Positions 1 to 7,398 of a DNA stretch of 26,749 nt are shown here, piece by piece. Made by a program: the position numbers and the translations under genes. Source of the DNA: Perkinsus olseni (lineage: Eukaryota; Perkinsozoa; Perkinsida; Perkinsidae); NCBI GenBank assembly GCA_013115135.1, contig JABANP010000626.1, forward strand, positions 1 to 26,749. Direction: 5' to 3'. Numbering within the stretch: the stretch's first letter is position 1; every line of letters begins with the position of its first letter. The notes under the pieces were generated by a model. That model did not search any database and had not been told where the DNA came from. It saw nothing but the letters and a program-made list of their open reading frames with translations.

Positions 1-291
1 AGTATGCAGAAATGCCTGGATAAGTTCTTGGCCAAGCGTGAAGAGCTGGTTAAAGATGCGCTCTCGGGGTCTGCGAATCCACTCATCACCTCAGACAACT
101 TTAGGATCTATCATCTAGTTTATGCTCTGGCAGTGTTCTCTCAATGTTGGAATGACATCGAGTCTACGCTGCTCAGGCGTGATCTCCCTATGGAGCTTCT
201 TCCTTATCCGAGTACTTCGACTGACGCACCATATGGTACTGAGTCGAGACCCCACCTTCGGTCCGCTACCCATAATGAAATTCAGCAATAG
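1..291 (+). CDS. 3' end of an unidentified protein gene (partial)
   Basis: An open frame runs in from the left edge (codon 1 is AGT, then an internal ATG at 4) and ends at TAG 289-291, giving at least 96 residues. The composition looks like protein: a charged helical start (CLDKFLAKREELVKDAL), a more hydrophobic middle (YHLVYALAVFSQCW) and a polar, proline- and serine-rich tail. I do not recognise a family. The real start, or an upstream exon, lies outside the window. The ATG at position 4 is probably internal, because nothing marks it as a start. This is the only substantial frame in the first 300 bases. Confidence 0.45.
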   Translation, partial: SMQKCLDKFLAKREELVKDALSGSANPLITSDNFRIYHLVYALAVFSQCWNDIESTLLRRDLPMELLPYPSTSTDAPYGTESRPHLRSATHNEIQQ

Positions 292-721
292 GAGAGCCTA
301 CGGGAAAACCTGATGCCCCGCCATTATACTGCTTCTTTCTTACCTGTCGTCTTTCTCTGTTTCTCGTTCCACATACCGTGGATCGCTCTCGTTCCATAAA
401 TTGGATGATAGTCTTTTCTGCTGATGTGTGATGTACCAATTAAGTGAACAGCTTTGAGTTGCTGCTAGTGATAAGTCGACCTGTTTTTCGGGCGTGACAT
501 CCTACTATAATTGTGCTGGCGTCCGCTTTTTCGGTTGGAAGAGCAAGGGGAGGCCACTTCCCGGAGGCGCAGGAGTGAGAAGGACCTGATCATAAAATAC
601 ACATGCCCACCGTGAAGCCTCCACGCACTGGATGGCCGGCCGTACGAGGGCATGTGACGGATGCGGAACGGGTGAGACAGATAATCTGGGCCAGAGCAAC
701 ACAAGTGTTGGTGTGACTCTA

Positions 722-761
722 AATTAGAGACTGTCTAATTGCCACCGGTACTACCGGTGGC
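722..761. repeat. Two adjacent perfect hairpins
   Basis: AATTAGA (722-728) pairs with TCTAATT (734-740) over a 5-nt loop. Immediately next to it, GCCACCGGTA (741-750) pairs with TACCGGTGGC (752-761) around a single central base. The two inverted repeats abut without a gap. Function is unknown. Confidence 0.8.
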
Positions 762-969
762 ACTACTACTAGTTGTTGTCTCTGTCTTGCAGTCACGGCT
801 CTCGTAGTTATCGCCCGTGTGACACTCATTCATTGCCTTGGCTAGCAGTTGCTTCTGTCGTGTCGACACAGGCCCCACTGTGACCCTCATCCTCGTAAGC
901 AGATGACTCGTTGCGATTCGCGACTCCCTGTGCAGAATTTGTGTTACTCTCTACATTGTCTCGAAGACA

Positions 970-1038
970 GTGCTGCGCAGAGGAGAATGGGCAACATGAG
1001 AAGTTCTCATGTTGCCCATTCTTCTTCTTGCGCAGCAC
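970..1038. repeat. Long near-perfect hairpin (69 nt)
   Basis: A 19-bp perfect stem pairs 984-1002 with 1004-1022 around one central base (1003). It continues outward through a small interior bulge to a second perfect 10-bp stem, GTGCTGCGCA (970-979) with TGCGCAGCAC (1029-1038). Frames overlapping it on both strands are products of the symmetry. It could be a foldback or MITE remnant, or a small-RNA precursor. No flanking target duplication is obvious. Confidence 0.85.
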
Positions 1039-1295
1039 CCCTTAAAGGGGTCCCCTTCGACCGGGCAGGTGATAGCCAGTACAGGGGTATAGCTGCGGGC
1101 TCAGTCACTGCCTGAACCCTGGTAGTATGAGACAATGCGTTTCATCATCGCGAGTGTGATAAGTAGGAAGGCCCCCAGAGACTTCCCAACTGCTAGTCGC
1201 AGAGTGTTGCACCACCTGATATTCCTAGCACCGAAAGGCTTTTTCTCTGCGCCTTGTGAATGGTACAACCAAATCCAAGGACGAGAGGCAGTTGG

Positions 1296-1428
1296 AGTCT
1301 CGTAACCAGGGTTGTCCGGGCGGAAAGAAAAAATTTCTTTCTTGCGGAAATTTCCCGTATTTTCCGGGAATTTTGAACTTCAGGAAATTTCTCGAAAGTT
1401 CCAGGGAGGTAGGGGGTTCGATTCCCGG
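1296..1428 (+). repeat. AAATTTCC-rich dispersed repeat, copy A
   Basis: It starts with GTAACCAGGGTTGTCC, followed by GAAAGAA...TTTCTTTC and phased blocks of GGAAATTT/AAATTTCC. A diverged copy in opposite orientation lies at about 2480-2590. Copy A ends beside GGTTCGATTCCC (about 1416-1427), which fits the RNA polymerase III B box and tRNA T-arm. No A box or tRNA body precedes it, so a tRNA-derived SINE tail is possible but unproven. Confidence 0.5.
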
Positions 1429-1662
1429 CGAAGACATTCTTTCTGTTGGCGACAAAGACAACCGAGATTCCAGAATATTGACAACCACACAGTCGGCGCA
1501 ACCCATATCAGCGTTAAAAATTTCATCGCTGTGAGCTGTCGAGCATAATACATTGATACATGAGATGTTTTGGTGCCCTATGACATTCTGACTGATAAGA
1601 CTTTAACCGTAGGAGTGGTCAATGGGAGGCCTCATGTGATCATCAGTGTGACAAAAACCTCA

Positions 1663-2255
1663 CTATGTGATGACATCCAGCAGAGCAATTGGGACCTTCC
1701 TCACCTCGAGCAAGGTCACAGAGGGATTTCTCTCCCATGAGCACACGGCTTCAGGACATATTATGTCCGACATAAATTCTAATTCACATTTCAGATACGA
1801 TAGCACTTGGGCACAGCTCATCTGAGAAGGAACATATCATGTACCCGAAGCTGCTCCCCGAGCAGGAAGTACCCACTTACTTCCAGAAAGTCTGCGAGTG
1901 ATAACGTCAGTGAAAAGAAATTATAGAGGACATCCGAGTTCTCCTGCTCCTCGTCGGACAGTTTTCTGACGTAGAGTGGGAAGCTTGTGAACTTGCCTCC
2001 ATTACTGAATCCGATCATTACCGTCAAAATGCGATCGCGATTTCGGTGGATAACCCAAGTATCAATGAAAAGAATTGTTGGGCTCCCATGTAGCCTCTGA
2101 GCCACTCCAGCCTCAGCCACCATGCGTCGAGAAATATCACCGAATGCAGCATTTTGGAGGCTTCGCAACTTTCGTCGACTAATTCCACTATAGTCAGGAA
2201 TGATACTTCGAACTGCCCACTTCATATGAACACTACATACACTGTTGTTGCTCAT
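1663..2255 (-). CDS. Transposase-like protein (hAT- or MULE-like core), fragmentary
   Basis: The frame from ATG 2255 encodes a helical, HTH-like N-terminus (the frame is also open upstream, reading TAEASLYLGMSNNSVC), then a basic helix and the block ILFIDTWVIHRNRDRILTVM. It continues with IGF, FPLYVRKL and a helix containing QENSDVLYNFF. An Asp-x-Trp followed by a beta strand and hydrophobic segments resembles the first catalytic Asp region of hAT or MULE DDE transposases. Without splicing the frame stops at 1818. A canonical intron fits: donor GAA|GTAAGT at 1880, acceptor TTCTCAG| at 1822, 59 nt, phase 0. It leads into a 52-residue exon (1821-1663) ending in TAG. The later catalytic residues are not visible, so it is probably partial or decayed. 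A plus-strand frame at about 1575-1740 overlaps exon 2 and is an alternative reading there. Confidence 0.4.
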
Positions 2256-2479
2256 GCCAAGGTACAGCGAAGCTTCAGCCGTCGGTGGAACTCCCGTAGA
2301 CGGGATGGGTCAATGGCCATTGATGATGTACTCAAATATCGAAATAACGACTGTTGTCTGAGCCGCACTCATATTACCGGGCATAGACAACTCAACTCGG
2401 CGATCGACAGAGGCGCATCAGTTATGTCAGCATCTTGCGAAGCATCCCTTTTTCCTCCGCGCGCAGCGCGGAGCGAAGC

Positions 2480-2590
2480 GATGCCTATTACGCGAAATTG
2501 CAGGAAATTTTCCGAAATTTCCATGGAAATTTCAAGGAAAGAATTTGGCCCAATTCTTTCGCGTTTTGGACAACCCTGCTCGTAACCGTC
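2480..2590 (-). repeat. AAATTTCC-rich dispersed repeat, copy B
   Basis: Read on the minus strand it gives GTTACGAGCAGGGTTGTCC, then GAAAGAATT, AAATTCTTTCC and alternating AAATTTCC/GGAAATTT blocks, in the same order as copy A at 1296-1428. The pair is therefore an inverted, diverged repeat flanking the transposase-like gene by several hundred bases on either side. Confidence 0.5.
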
Positions 2591-2665
2591 TTGCCACGCG
2601 CCGAACTTAACGCTGAGTGGTGATACTTGCACAGTCTGGTCGGAGTGGGCAATGCTCACGTTACG

Positions 2666-2682
2666 TGAGTCACCGTGACTCA
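2666..2682. repeat. 17-bp palindrome TGAGTCAC-C-GTGACTCA
   Basis: Two perfect 8-bp arms surround one base. Outer sequence (ACG before, GTCACGT after) extends partial symmetry. It lies about 400 bp upstream of the minus-strand transposase-like start. No regulatory meaning is known. Confidence 0.6.
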
Positions 2683-3063
2683 GTCACGTACATGACATCG
2701 GAACTCGAACATTCAACTGTTGTTTGAGCATCATACCGGCGTTTTGTCAAGATCTTCACGAGTGTACCAGTTGCCCCGTTAACAATGCGCTGACCTGAGC
2801 TTAAATAACTGAAATACGGAAACTGAAATATACTAGTTCCTGCTCAACTACTTATGCTAGGGTCCGGTCAATTCCCACGAATGCTCAACTCGAATTTTTA
2901 GACTAGGTGCACGGACCTCCAAGTACGTGTAATTACCCAGACTAGGCCGTGTTAGGGTTGCTGCCGAGCAACCCCAGCAGCGTTCTACTGCTTCTCCGCG
3001 TGTTAGGAATGACATCGCGGCTTGCTCTGGGGGCGCCTTGCTGGGCATCGTGGACGCAGAGCT

Positions 3064-3322
3064 TCACGTCGCCCTGAATTGTACTCTCACCTAACGGTAA
3101 AGGCAGTAGTAGTATTGGGTGGCGGAGTAGTAGTGGTAGTACCATCACGGTTGATGCCATCAACTTGATGGTAATGTTAGCAGGAACTCCGCGTAGAAGC
3201 AGAACTTCTACGAAAGAATAGTGATCATTACACTCAACCATCTGCGACAAGGTTTCCCGCATACTTGCAACGGACATCTCCAAGCTCTCTGTGGACTCGG
3301 CTGAGGTAACGTTGGGGTCCAT
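3064..3322 (-). CDS. Small two-exon hypothetical protein (about 68 aa)
   Basis: Exon 1 runs from ATG 3322 (MDPNVTSAESTESLEMSVAS...) to 3143 (60 codons). A 52-nt intron fits: donor ATG|GTACTA at 3142, branch-like CTTTACC, acceptor CGTTAG| at 3091. It is followed by an 8-codon exon ending in TGA at 3066-3064. The residues are acidic and serine-rich, then hydrophobic (FVEVLLLRGVPANI). No family is recognised. The unspliced frame runs further (to 2942), but its later part is low-complexity leucine and proline from a CTA/CAC-rich stretch, which I read as the intron. It may be the first exons of a decayed gene. Confidence 0.3.
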
Positions 3323-3509
3323 TATTCCTAACACAACTGCTCGCGCACCAGTGATCTACAAGGCTGTTCCATTGACAGGGAGAAGATACCCCCAAGAGAA
3401 ACGAAAAACCTGCCGCTTGGTTTTATGAAGATAAGGAATTAACGATCTATAACGATCTGTGTATCAGCGAACAATCAAGGTCCTTGATTCAAGGAGCAAC
3501 CAGCAATCA
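3323..3509. other. Short spacer without recognised feature
   Basis: Nothing protein-like or structured was seen between the small ORF and the basic-tailed ORF. Confidence 0.4.
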
Positions 3510-3713
3510 TCACTTCCCTCTGAGCCGCTTCGAAGTCCGCATATCTGCTCCCTCCGAGCTCTGGCCACGTTTACGAGTAGAACTGCGAGTGCGTCGAGTA
3601 GTGATAGTAGAAGCAGGCTTGTCGTCATCTTCGCTCCCTGCTGCTGGGTCTCCCCCCGTTTTGGAGTCTGCCGTTCCGGTGTTGTGGCCTTGGTAATCTG
3701 CCAACTGCAGCAT
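3510..3713 (-). CDS. Possible C-terminal exon with basic tail beside the minisatellite
   Basis: The minus frame gives a short minisatellite-derived start (QLADYQGHNTGTADS), then an acidic patch (GSEDDDKP), then a strongly basic tail (TTRRTRSSTRKRGQ and SKRLRGK) before the stop. Upstream on the minus strand the minisatellite can encode ADSPGNNTGV or WQIPRAITQE decapeptides. Because 29-bp and 30-bp units alternate, no single frame stays open across the array. The basic tail resembles a nuclear-localisation stretch, but the ORF may be chance. Confidence 0.2.
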   Translation of the reverse strand: MLQLADYQGHNTGTADSKTGGDPAAGSEDDDKPASTITTRRTRSSTRKRGQSSEGADMRTSKRLRGK

Positions 3714-4660
3714 TAATACCTTGGAAATCTGGCAACCCAGTATTATTACTTTGAAGATCTGCCACTCCCGGCTTACTGCCTTGGGAATCTGCCACTCCAG
3801 TGTTTTTTGCCCGGGGAATCTGCCACTCCATGCTTACTGCCTTGGGAATCTGCCAACTGGTTACCTTGGGAATATGCCACTCCTGTGTTATTGCCCGGGG
3901 GATCTGCCACTGCGGTGTTATTGCCCGGGGTATGTGCCACTGCGGTGTTATTGCCTTGAGAATCTGCCAACTGGTTACCTTGGAAATCTCCCACCCCTGT
4001 GTTATTGCCCGGGGAAACTGCCACTCCAGTGTTTTTGCCCGGAGAATCTGCCACTCATGTGTTATTGCCCGGGGAATCTGCCAACTTCTTACCTCGGGCA
4101 TCTCCCTCACCTGTGTTATTGCCCGGGGATCTGCCACTCCTGTGTTATTGCCCGGGGATCTGCCACTCCTGTGTTATTGCCCGGGGATCTGCCACTGCGG
4201 TGTTATTGCCCGGGGATGTGCCACTGCGGTGTTATTGCCTTGAGAATCTGCCAACTGCTTTACCTTGGGAATCTCCCACTCCAGTGTTTTTGCCCGGAGA
4301 ATCTGCCAGCTCTTACCTCGGGCATCTCCCCTCGCCAGTGTTGTTGCCCGGGGGATCTGCCACTCCTGTTTTTATGCCCGGGGATCTGCCACTGCGGTGT
4401 TATTGCCCGGGGATCTGCCACTGCGGTGTTATTGCCTTGAGAATCTGCCAACTGCTTACCTTGGGAATCTTCCACTCCTGTGTTATTGGCGGGGAATCTG
4501 CCACTGAGGTGTTATTGGTGGGGGAATCTGCCACTGAGGTGTTATTGGCGGGGAATCTGCCACTCCTGTGTTATTGGCGGGGAATCTGCCACTGAGGTTT
4601 TTATTGGCGGGGGAATCTGCGGCAGATTATCTGCCAACTGCTTACTCGGGAATCCGCCTC
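3668..4660. repeat. Minisatellite array, about 35 units of 29-31 bp and 24 bp
   Basis: The consensus unit starts CTGCCACTCCTGTGTTATTG and continues with CCCGGGGAT. Two length classes are present: 29-31 bp units, and shorter units of about 24 bp (CTGCCAACTG-TTACCTTGGGAAT). A higher-order pattern recurs at least three times: GCGG unit with CCCGGGG, GCGG unit with CCTTGAG, 24-bp unit, then a CTCCCAC or CTTCCAC unit (near 3900, 4190 and 4390). The last units replace CCCGGGG with GGCGGGG. The array ends in GGCAGAT-T-ATCTGCC (4621-4635). Units are contiguous with no spacers, so this is not a CRISPR array. All three plus frames stay open only because the unit has no stop codons. Confidence 0.95.
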
Positions 4661-4678
4661 CTTTTGAGAGGCGGATTC
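4650..4678. repeat. Boundary hairpin with 11-bp arms
   Basis: GAATCCGCCTC (4650-4660) pairs with GAGGCGGATTC (4668-4678) over the 7-nt loop CTTTTGA. It lies exactly between the last minisatellite unit and the first base of the snRNA array. Confidence 0.85.
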
Positions 4679-4732
4679 GAAAATGCCATGTTGCGAAGTC
4701 GCTGCCCATGGAGGTCCGTGGCCGCCAACCTT

Positions 4733-4804
4733 TCCACCGTAGCGTAATGGTTAGAATCCTCGGCTATCACTCGTAGGGCGCAGGTTCAATCCCCGGGATC
4801 GGAA
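4733..4804 (+). pseudogene. tRNA-like element T1 (RNA polymerase III A/B boxes)
   Basis: It has an A-box match TAGCGTAATGGTTAG, an anticodon-loop-like CTATCAC and a B box GGTTCAATCCC in tRNA spacing. The loop CTATCAC and the flanking CTCGG recall tRNA-Asp/Glu. The acceptor and anticodon stems pair poorly, and in units 3-7 the acceptor ends drift further. I therefore read it as a tRNA-derived or promoter-like element rather than a working tRNA. Other copies: 6682, 8612, 10559, 12510, 14471 and 16432 on plus, and 18174-18247 on minus. Confidence 0.55.
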
Positions 4805-4963
4805 AGTACGGAGTCGGCAATGTGCCGAAATGAGCGACTGGAGTGTCTGCGCAGAGTCAGAGGAGTTGGTGAGCGACGGCACTCAGGGATGGAAGAGCTC
4901 CGACTCGAGGATGAATCGCCTATCGGAATTCGCGTCGTCGCTAACGGTGTTAGCTGCAGCTCC

Positions 4964-5035
4964 TCCATGCTGGCACAATGGTCAGTCTTCACGCCTTTCA
5001 CTCAGGAGACCCAGGTTCGATACCTGTTGCCGTCA
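4964..5035 (+). pseudogene. tRNA-like element T2 (RNA polymerase III A/B boxes)
   Basis: It has A-box-like TGGCACAATGGT (TGGTGCAATGGTTAG in later units), loop CTTTCAC or CTATCAC, and B box GGTTCGATACC or GGTTCGATTCC. In units 5-7 it shares its GCTCCTCC lead and AAGTACGGA trailer with T1, so the two look like an old internal duplication. Acceptor halves do not pair, so a mature tRNA is unlikely. Other copies: 6913, 8843, 10791, 12756, 14716 and 16677 on plus, and 17944-18015 on minus. Confidence 0.55.
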
Positions 5036-5154
5036 CGTACGGAATCGTTAAAGTTCGGATATGAGCATAAGTCGGCGCCACAGAGAGCCAGAGCGCGCCG
5101 TGAGTGATGCAGTGGAGTCGTGCAAGCCACGCGCACAAGTGCTTCAACCCCGCA

Positions 5155-5260
5155 CCCCCTGGACATTGTTGAACAGCCCTGAAATTCACCACGCGCGGGA
5201 GTCATCTTCTACCGGGTCGTGCCTGCGTGCACTTTGTTGCCTCCAACATTGTCCAGGGGG
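5155..5260. repeat. CCCCCTGGACA hairpin element, U6-type
   Basis: Arms CCCCCTGGACATTGTTG and CAACATTGTCCAGGGGG are 17 bp with one mismatch, at the ends of a 106-bp segment. The 3' end of U6 lies 104 bp away. Other U6-type copies: 7104-7209, 9034-9139, 10982-11088, 12947-13052 and 14907-15012. The right arm is altered in the last three. The interior differs entirely from the SL-type copies. Confidence 0.85.
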
Positions 5261-5364
5261 AGTGGGGAAAGCTGATTTTCTGTCTCTATCGCATACTCCT
5301 TGATGTCAGCTACCCTCCCATGACCGTGATTCCGACTTTGCGCACGCGTGGACTGAAAAGGAGC

Positions 5365-5417
5365 AAAAAAACTTTTTACACTTCTCGATTTGTGCGTGTC
5401 ATCCTTGCGCAGGGGCC

Positions 5418-5449
<32 letters not shown>

Positions 5450-5474
5450 TCGGATACCCCCTAAGGGGTCCGAC
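5365..5474 (-). ncRNA. U6: U6 spliceosomal snRNA, copy 1
   Basis: U6 pairs with the 5' splice site and with U2 to form the spliceosome's catalytic core. On the minus strand the gene shows the universal U6 signature: AAAATTGGAACGATACAGAG (containing the ACAGAG box), then AGATTAGCATGG (with the AGC triad), then CCCCTGCGCAAGGATGACAC for the internal stem-loop. It ends in a T7 tract (5371-5365) typical of RNA polymerase III termination. A 5' stem can form from CGGA/TCCG with CCCC/GGGG, placing the 5' end near 5474. The usual length of about 105-110 nt fits. TATATA lies directly upstream (5480-5475). If that box acts at the usual spacing of about 25 bp, the true start would be nearer to ATAAAATTGG. 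Confidence 0.97.
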
Positions 5475-5480
5475 TATATA
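5475..5480 (-). promoter_or_regulatory. TATA-like motif abutting U6
   Basis: TATATA on the minus strand directly precedes the U6 5' stem in all six copies (also 7424-7429, 9355-9360, 11303-11308, 13266-13271 and 15227-15232). The SL genes have CTATAGGTT in the equivalent place, so TATAG just before the RNA is shared by both slot types. Promoter function is inferred. Confidence 0.5.
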
Positions 5481-5564
5481 CGCGGGGCATGCAGGGCTAC
5501 CCTGTGGAGTTGGTCTGGTTCCGATTGGTGCGGTATTGAGAGAATACGGATTAAGTTGAGCTTG

Positions 5565-5611
5565 GTGCCGTACGCGAGCCCTGAGCCAGGTTCAATTCCT
5601 AGTCACGGCAT
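5565..5611 (+). other. 47-nt tRNA-like mini-hairpin with B box (motif B3)
   Basis: GTGCCGT (5565-5571) pairs over 7 positions (one G-T) with ACGGCAT (5605-5611). Between them lie CCAGG-TTCAATT-CCTAG, a T-arm with one mismatch, and a 13-nt linker. It looks like an acceptor stem joined to a T arm, without D or anticodon arms. It recurs in units 1-3. Units 4-6 read CCATGTCACGGCAT and keep the acceptor-like pairing. Confidence 0.45.
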
Positions 5612-5654
5612 CTCTTCCCTTCCCGCAGGCTTCCAAACGCGTCTTCGGCTTCCC

Positions 5655-5748
5655 ACTCAGGTTCGATTCTCCGGACGACCACCTTTCTCCAAGACTCCCC
5701 CCACTGCACGGCCTTCCATCTCGAGTTGACGCCGGTTCGATTCTCAGT
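5655..5748 (+). other. B-box motifs B4 and B5
   Basis: CAGGTTCGATTCTCCGG (near 5659) and CGCCGGTTCGATTCTCAGTG (near 5729) each match the B-box/T-loop consensus GGTTCGANTCY. No A box or tRNA fold is associated. Both recur in every U6 unit. Diverged versions lie on the minus strand in the SL-type units (for example near 17326 and 19172). Confidence 0.5.
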
Positions 5749-6004
5749 GACTGCCGTTCTAACCCTTCGCTCGCATTCCACCACTATCGCTGACTCCACC
5801 CGTCTCACAGCCATAACCCAACGCCGAACTGAATGGGTTGCGAGAACCCATATTGTCCAGAAGTTCGCTGCGTTGAGTGGCGAGTGGTATCATGAGGATT
5901 GCGGAGGTGGTGACGCAGAATGCACTGTGTCACCCATGATGATGCTGAATGTAAGGGCCCGTGAGAGAGAAAGTCACTTGTATGACTAGGAATTGGATGT
6001 CGTG

Positions 6005-6081
6005 GTGATTGGTGACACATAGATTCAAAATAAAAGGTATATATATGATATCTCTTCTTAATGTGTTGTGTCACCAGTCAC
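6005..6081. repeat. Conserved AT-loop hairpin
   Basis: GTGATTGGTGACACA (6005-6019) pairs with TGTGTCACCAGTCAC (6067-6081): 15 bp with a single G-T. The loop of about 47 nt is AT-rich and includes TATATATATGATATC. It is present in every complete unit (for example 7948-8024) and in the inverted unit at about 18834-18915, so it is an old and conserved part of the repeat. Confidence 0.8.
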
Positions 6082-6630
6082 CCTATGTACCGGGCAACGA
6101 GGATAAGCAGTGATGAGTCGTCAAATTGTGAGAGGATTCAAGCCACCCGACGGTGACACGATCATTTAAATGGTCGGTGCATAACCCCGCGAACAATTTG
6201 TGGGAGATGTGGTATCGAGTAGTTCTCCTGGATACCACTTCTTCCGAACTTCGTCCGAGAAAGACCCTTCGTCGGAACGACTGAAGGGATGTGAGTGTCT
6301 GTGAAAGGTCTCGAGCTTCAGGGTGAAAAGCGAAGTCCGGCTGCAGGTCGTGAAGGTCTGTGAGGGACGAACGCGAAATCGGTGCGCAGATTGTGGGGGA
6401 GCGTGAGTGATAAAAGTCAAATCGTCGGGCATGCCCTCTTTTGTGATTGACTGTGACAGCGCGAAAGAGCAACGCACGCTGATCGTGTTGTGTGAACGTG
6501 TGAGACGAACGCGAATTTGGCGTGCAGGCAGTGCTGTATGAAAGACCATGAGTGGTGAAAGCGAGTGATGAAAGCGAAATGCGCAGCATGCACGAGAGGG
6601 AAGACGAAATTTCACGCAGCCTGATAGAGA

Positions 6631-7366
6631 ACATGCCAGTTGCGAAGTCGCTGCCCATGGAGGTCCGTGGCCGCCAACCTTTCCACCGTAGCGTAATGGT
6701 TAGAATCCTCGGCTATCACTCGTAGGGCGCAGGTTCAATCCCCGGGATCGGAAAGTACGGAGTCGGCAATGTGCCGAAATGAGCGACTGGAGTGTCTGCG
6801 CAGAGTCAGAGGAGTTGGTGAGCGACGGCACTCAGGGATGGAAGAGCTCCGACTCGAGGATGAATCGCCTATCGGAATTCGCGTCGTCGCTAACGGTGTT
6901 AGCTGCAGCTCCTCCATGCTGGCACAATGGTCAGTCTTCACGCCTTTCACTCAGGAGACCCAGGTTCGATACCTGTTGCCGTCACGTACGGAATCGTTAA
7001 AGTTCGGATATGAGCATAAGTCGGCGCCACAGAGAGCCAGAGCGCGCCGTGAGTGATGCAGTGGAGTCGTGCAAGCCACGCGCACAAGTGCTTCAACCCC
7101 GCACCCCCTGGACATTGTTGAACAGCCCTGAAATTCACCACGCGCGGGAGTCATCTTCTACCGGGTCGTGCCTGCGTGCACTTTGTTGCCTCCAACATTG
7201 TCCAGGGGGAGTGGGGAAAGCTGATTTTCTGTCTCTATCGCATACTCCTTGATGTCAGCTACCCTCCCATGACCGTGATTCCGACTTTGCGCACGCGTGG
7301 ACTGAAAAGGAGCAAAAAAACTTTTTACACTTCTCGATTTGTGCGTGTCATCCTTGCGCAGGGGCC

Positions 7367-7398
<32 letters not shown>

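Larger units (their letters stand above)
292..1295. other. No convincing gene; hairpin-rich spacer
   Basis: Short open frames occur on both strands, but none has protein-like composition. The notable content is three hairpins (722-740, 741-761, 970-1038), listed separately. A pyrimidine tract ending in TTGCAG near 780-792 could be a 3' splice site, but no exon can be tied to it. Confidence 0.5.
4681..6630 (+). repeat. Array unit 1 (U6 type, 1950 bp)
   Basis: Contents: T1 4733-4804, T2 4964-5035, CCCCCTGG hairpin 5155-5260, U6 5365-5474 (minus), B-box motifs near 5588, 5661 and 5733, AT-loop hairpin 6005-6081, sub-repeat tail about 6325-6580. Nearly identical to unit 2 from its start to beyond U6. 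Confidence 0.9.

Noticed and set aside
1416..1427. tRNA gene at GGTTCGATTCCC
   Set aside because: Only a T-arm-like B box is present. The upstream 70 bases are AAATTTCC repeat with no A box.
3721..4595. Long plus-strand repeat proteins (LPLLCYCPGN and similar) and minus-strand decapeptides (WQIPRAITQE, ADSPGNNTGV)
   Set aside because: They exist because the minisatellite unit has no stop codons in several frames. Mixed 24-, 29-, 30- and 31-bp units break every frame, as expected for non-coding DNA.
3668..4660. CRISPR array
   Set aside because: The units are contiguous without unique spacers, and the sequence is eukaryotic.
4733..5035. Functional tRNA-Asp or tRNA-Glu genes
   Set aside because: A and B boxes and a CTATCAC loop are present, but acceptor and anticodon stems do not pair and drift between units.
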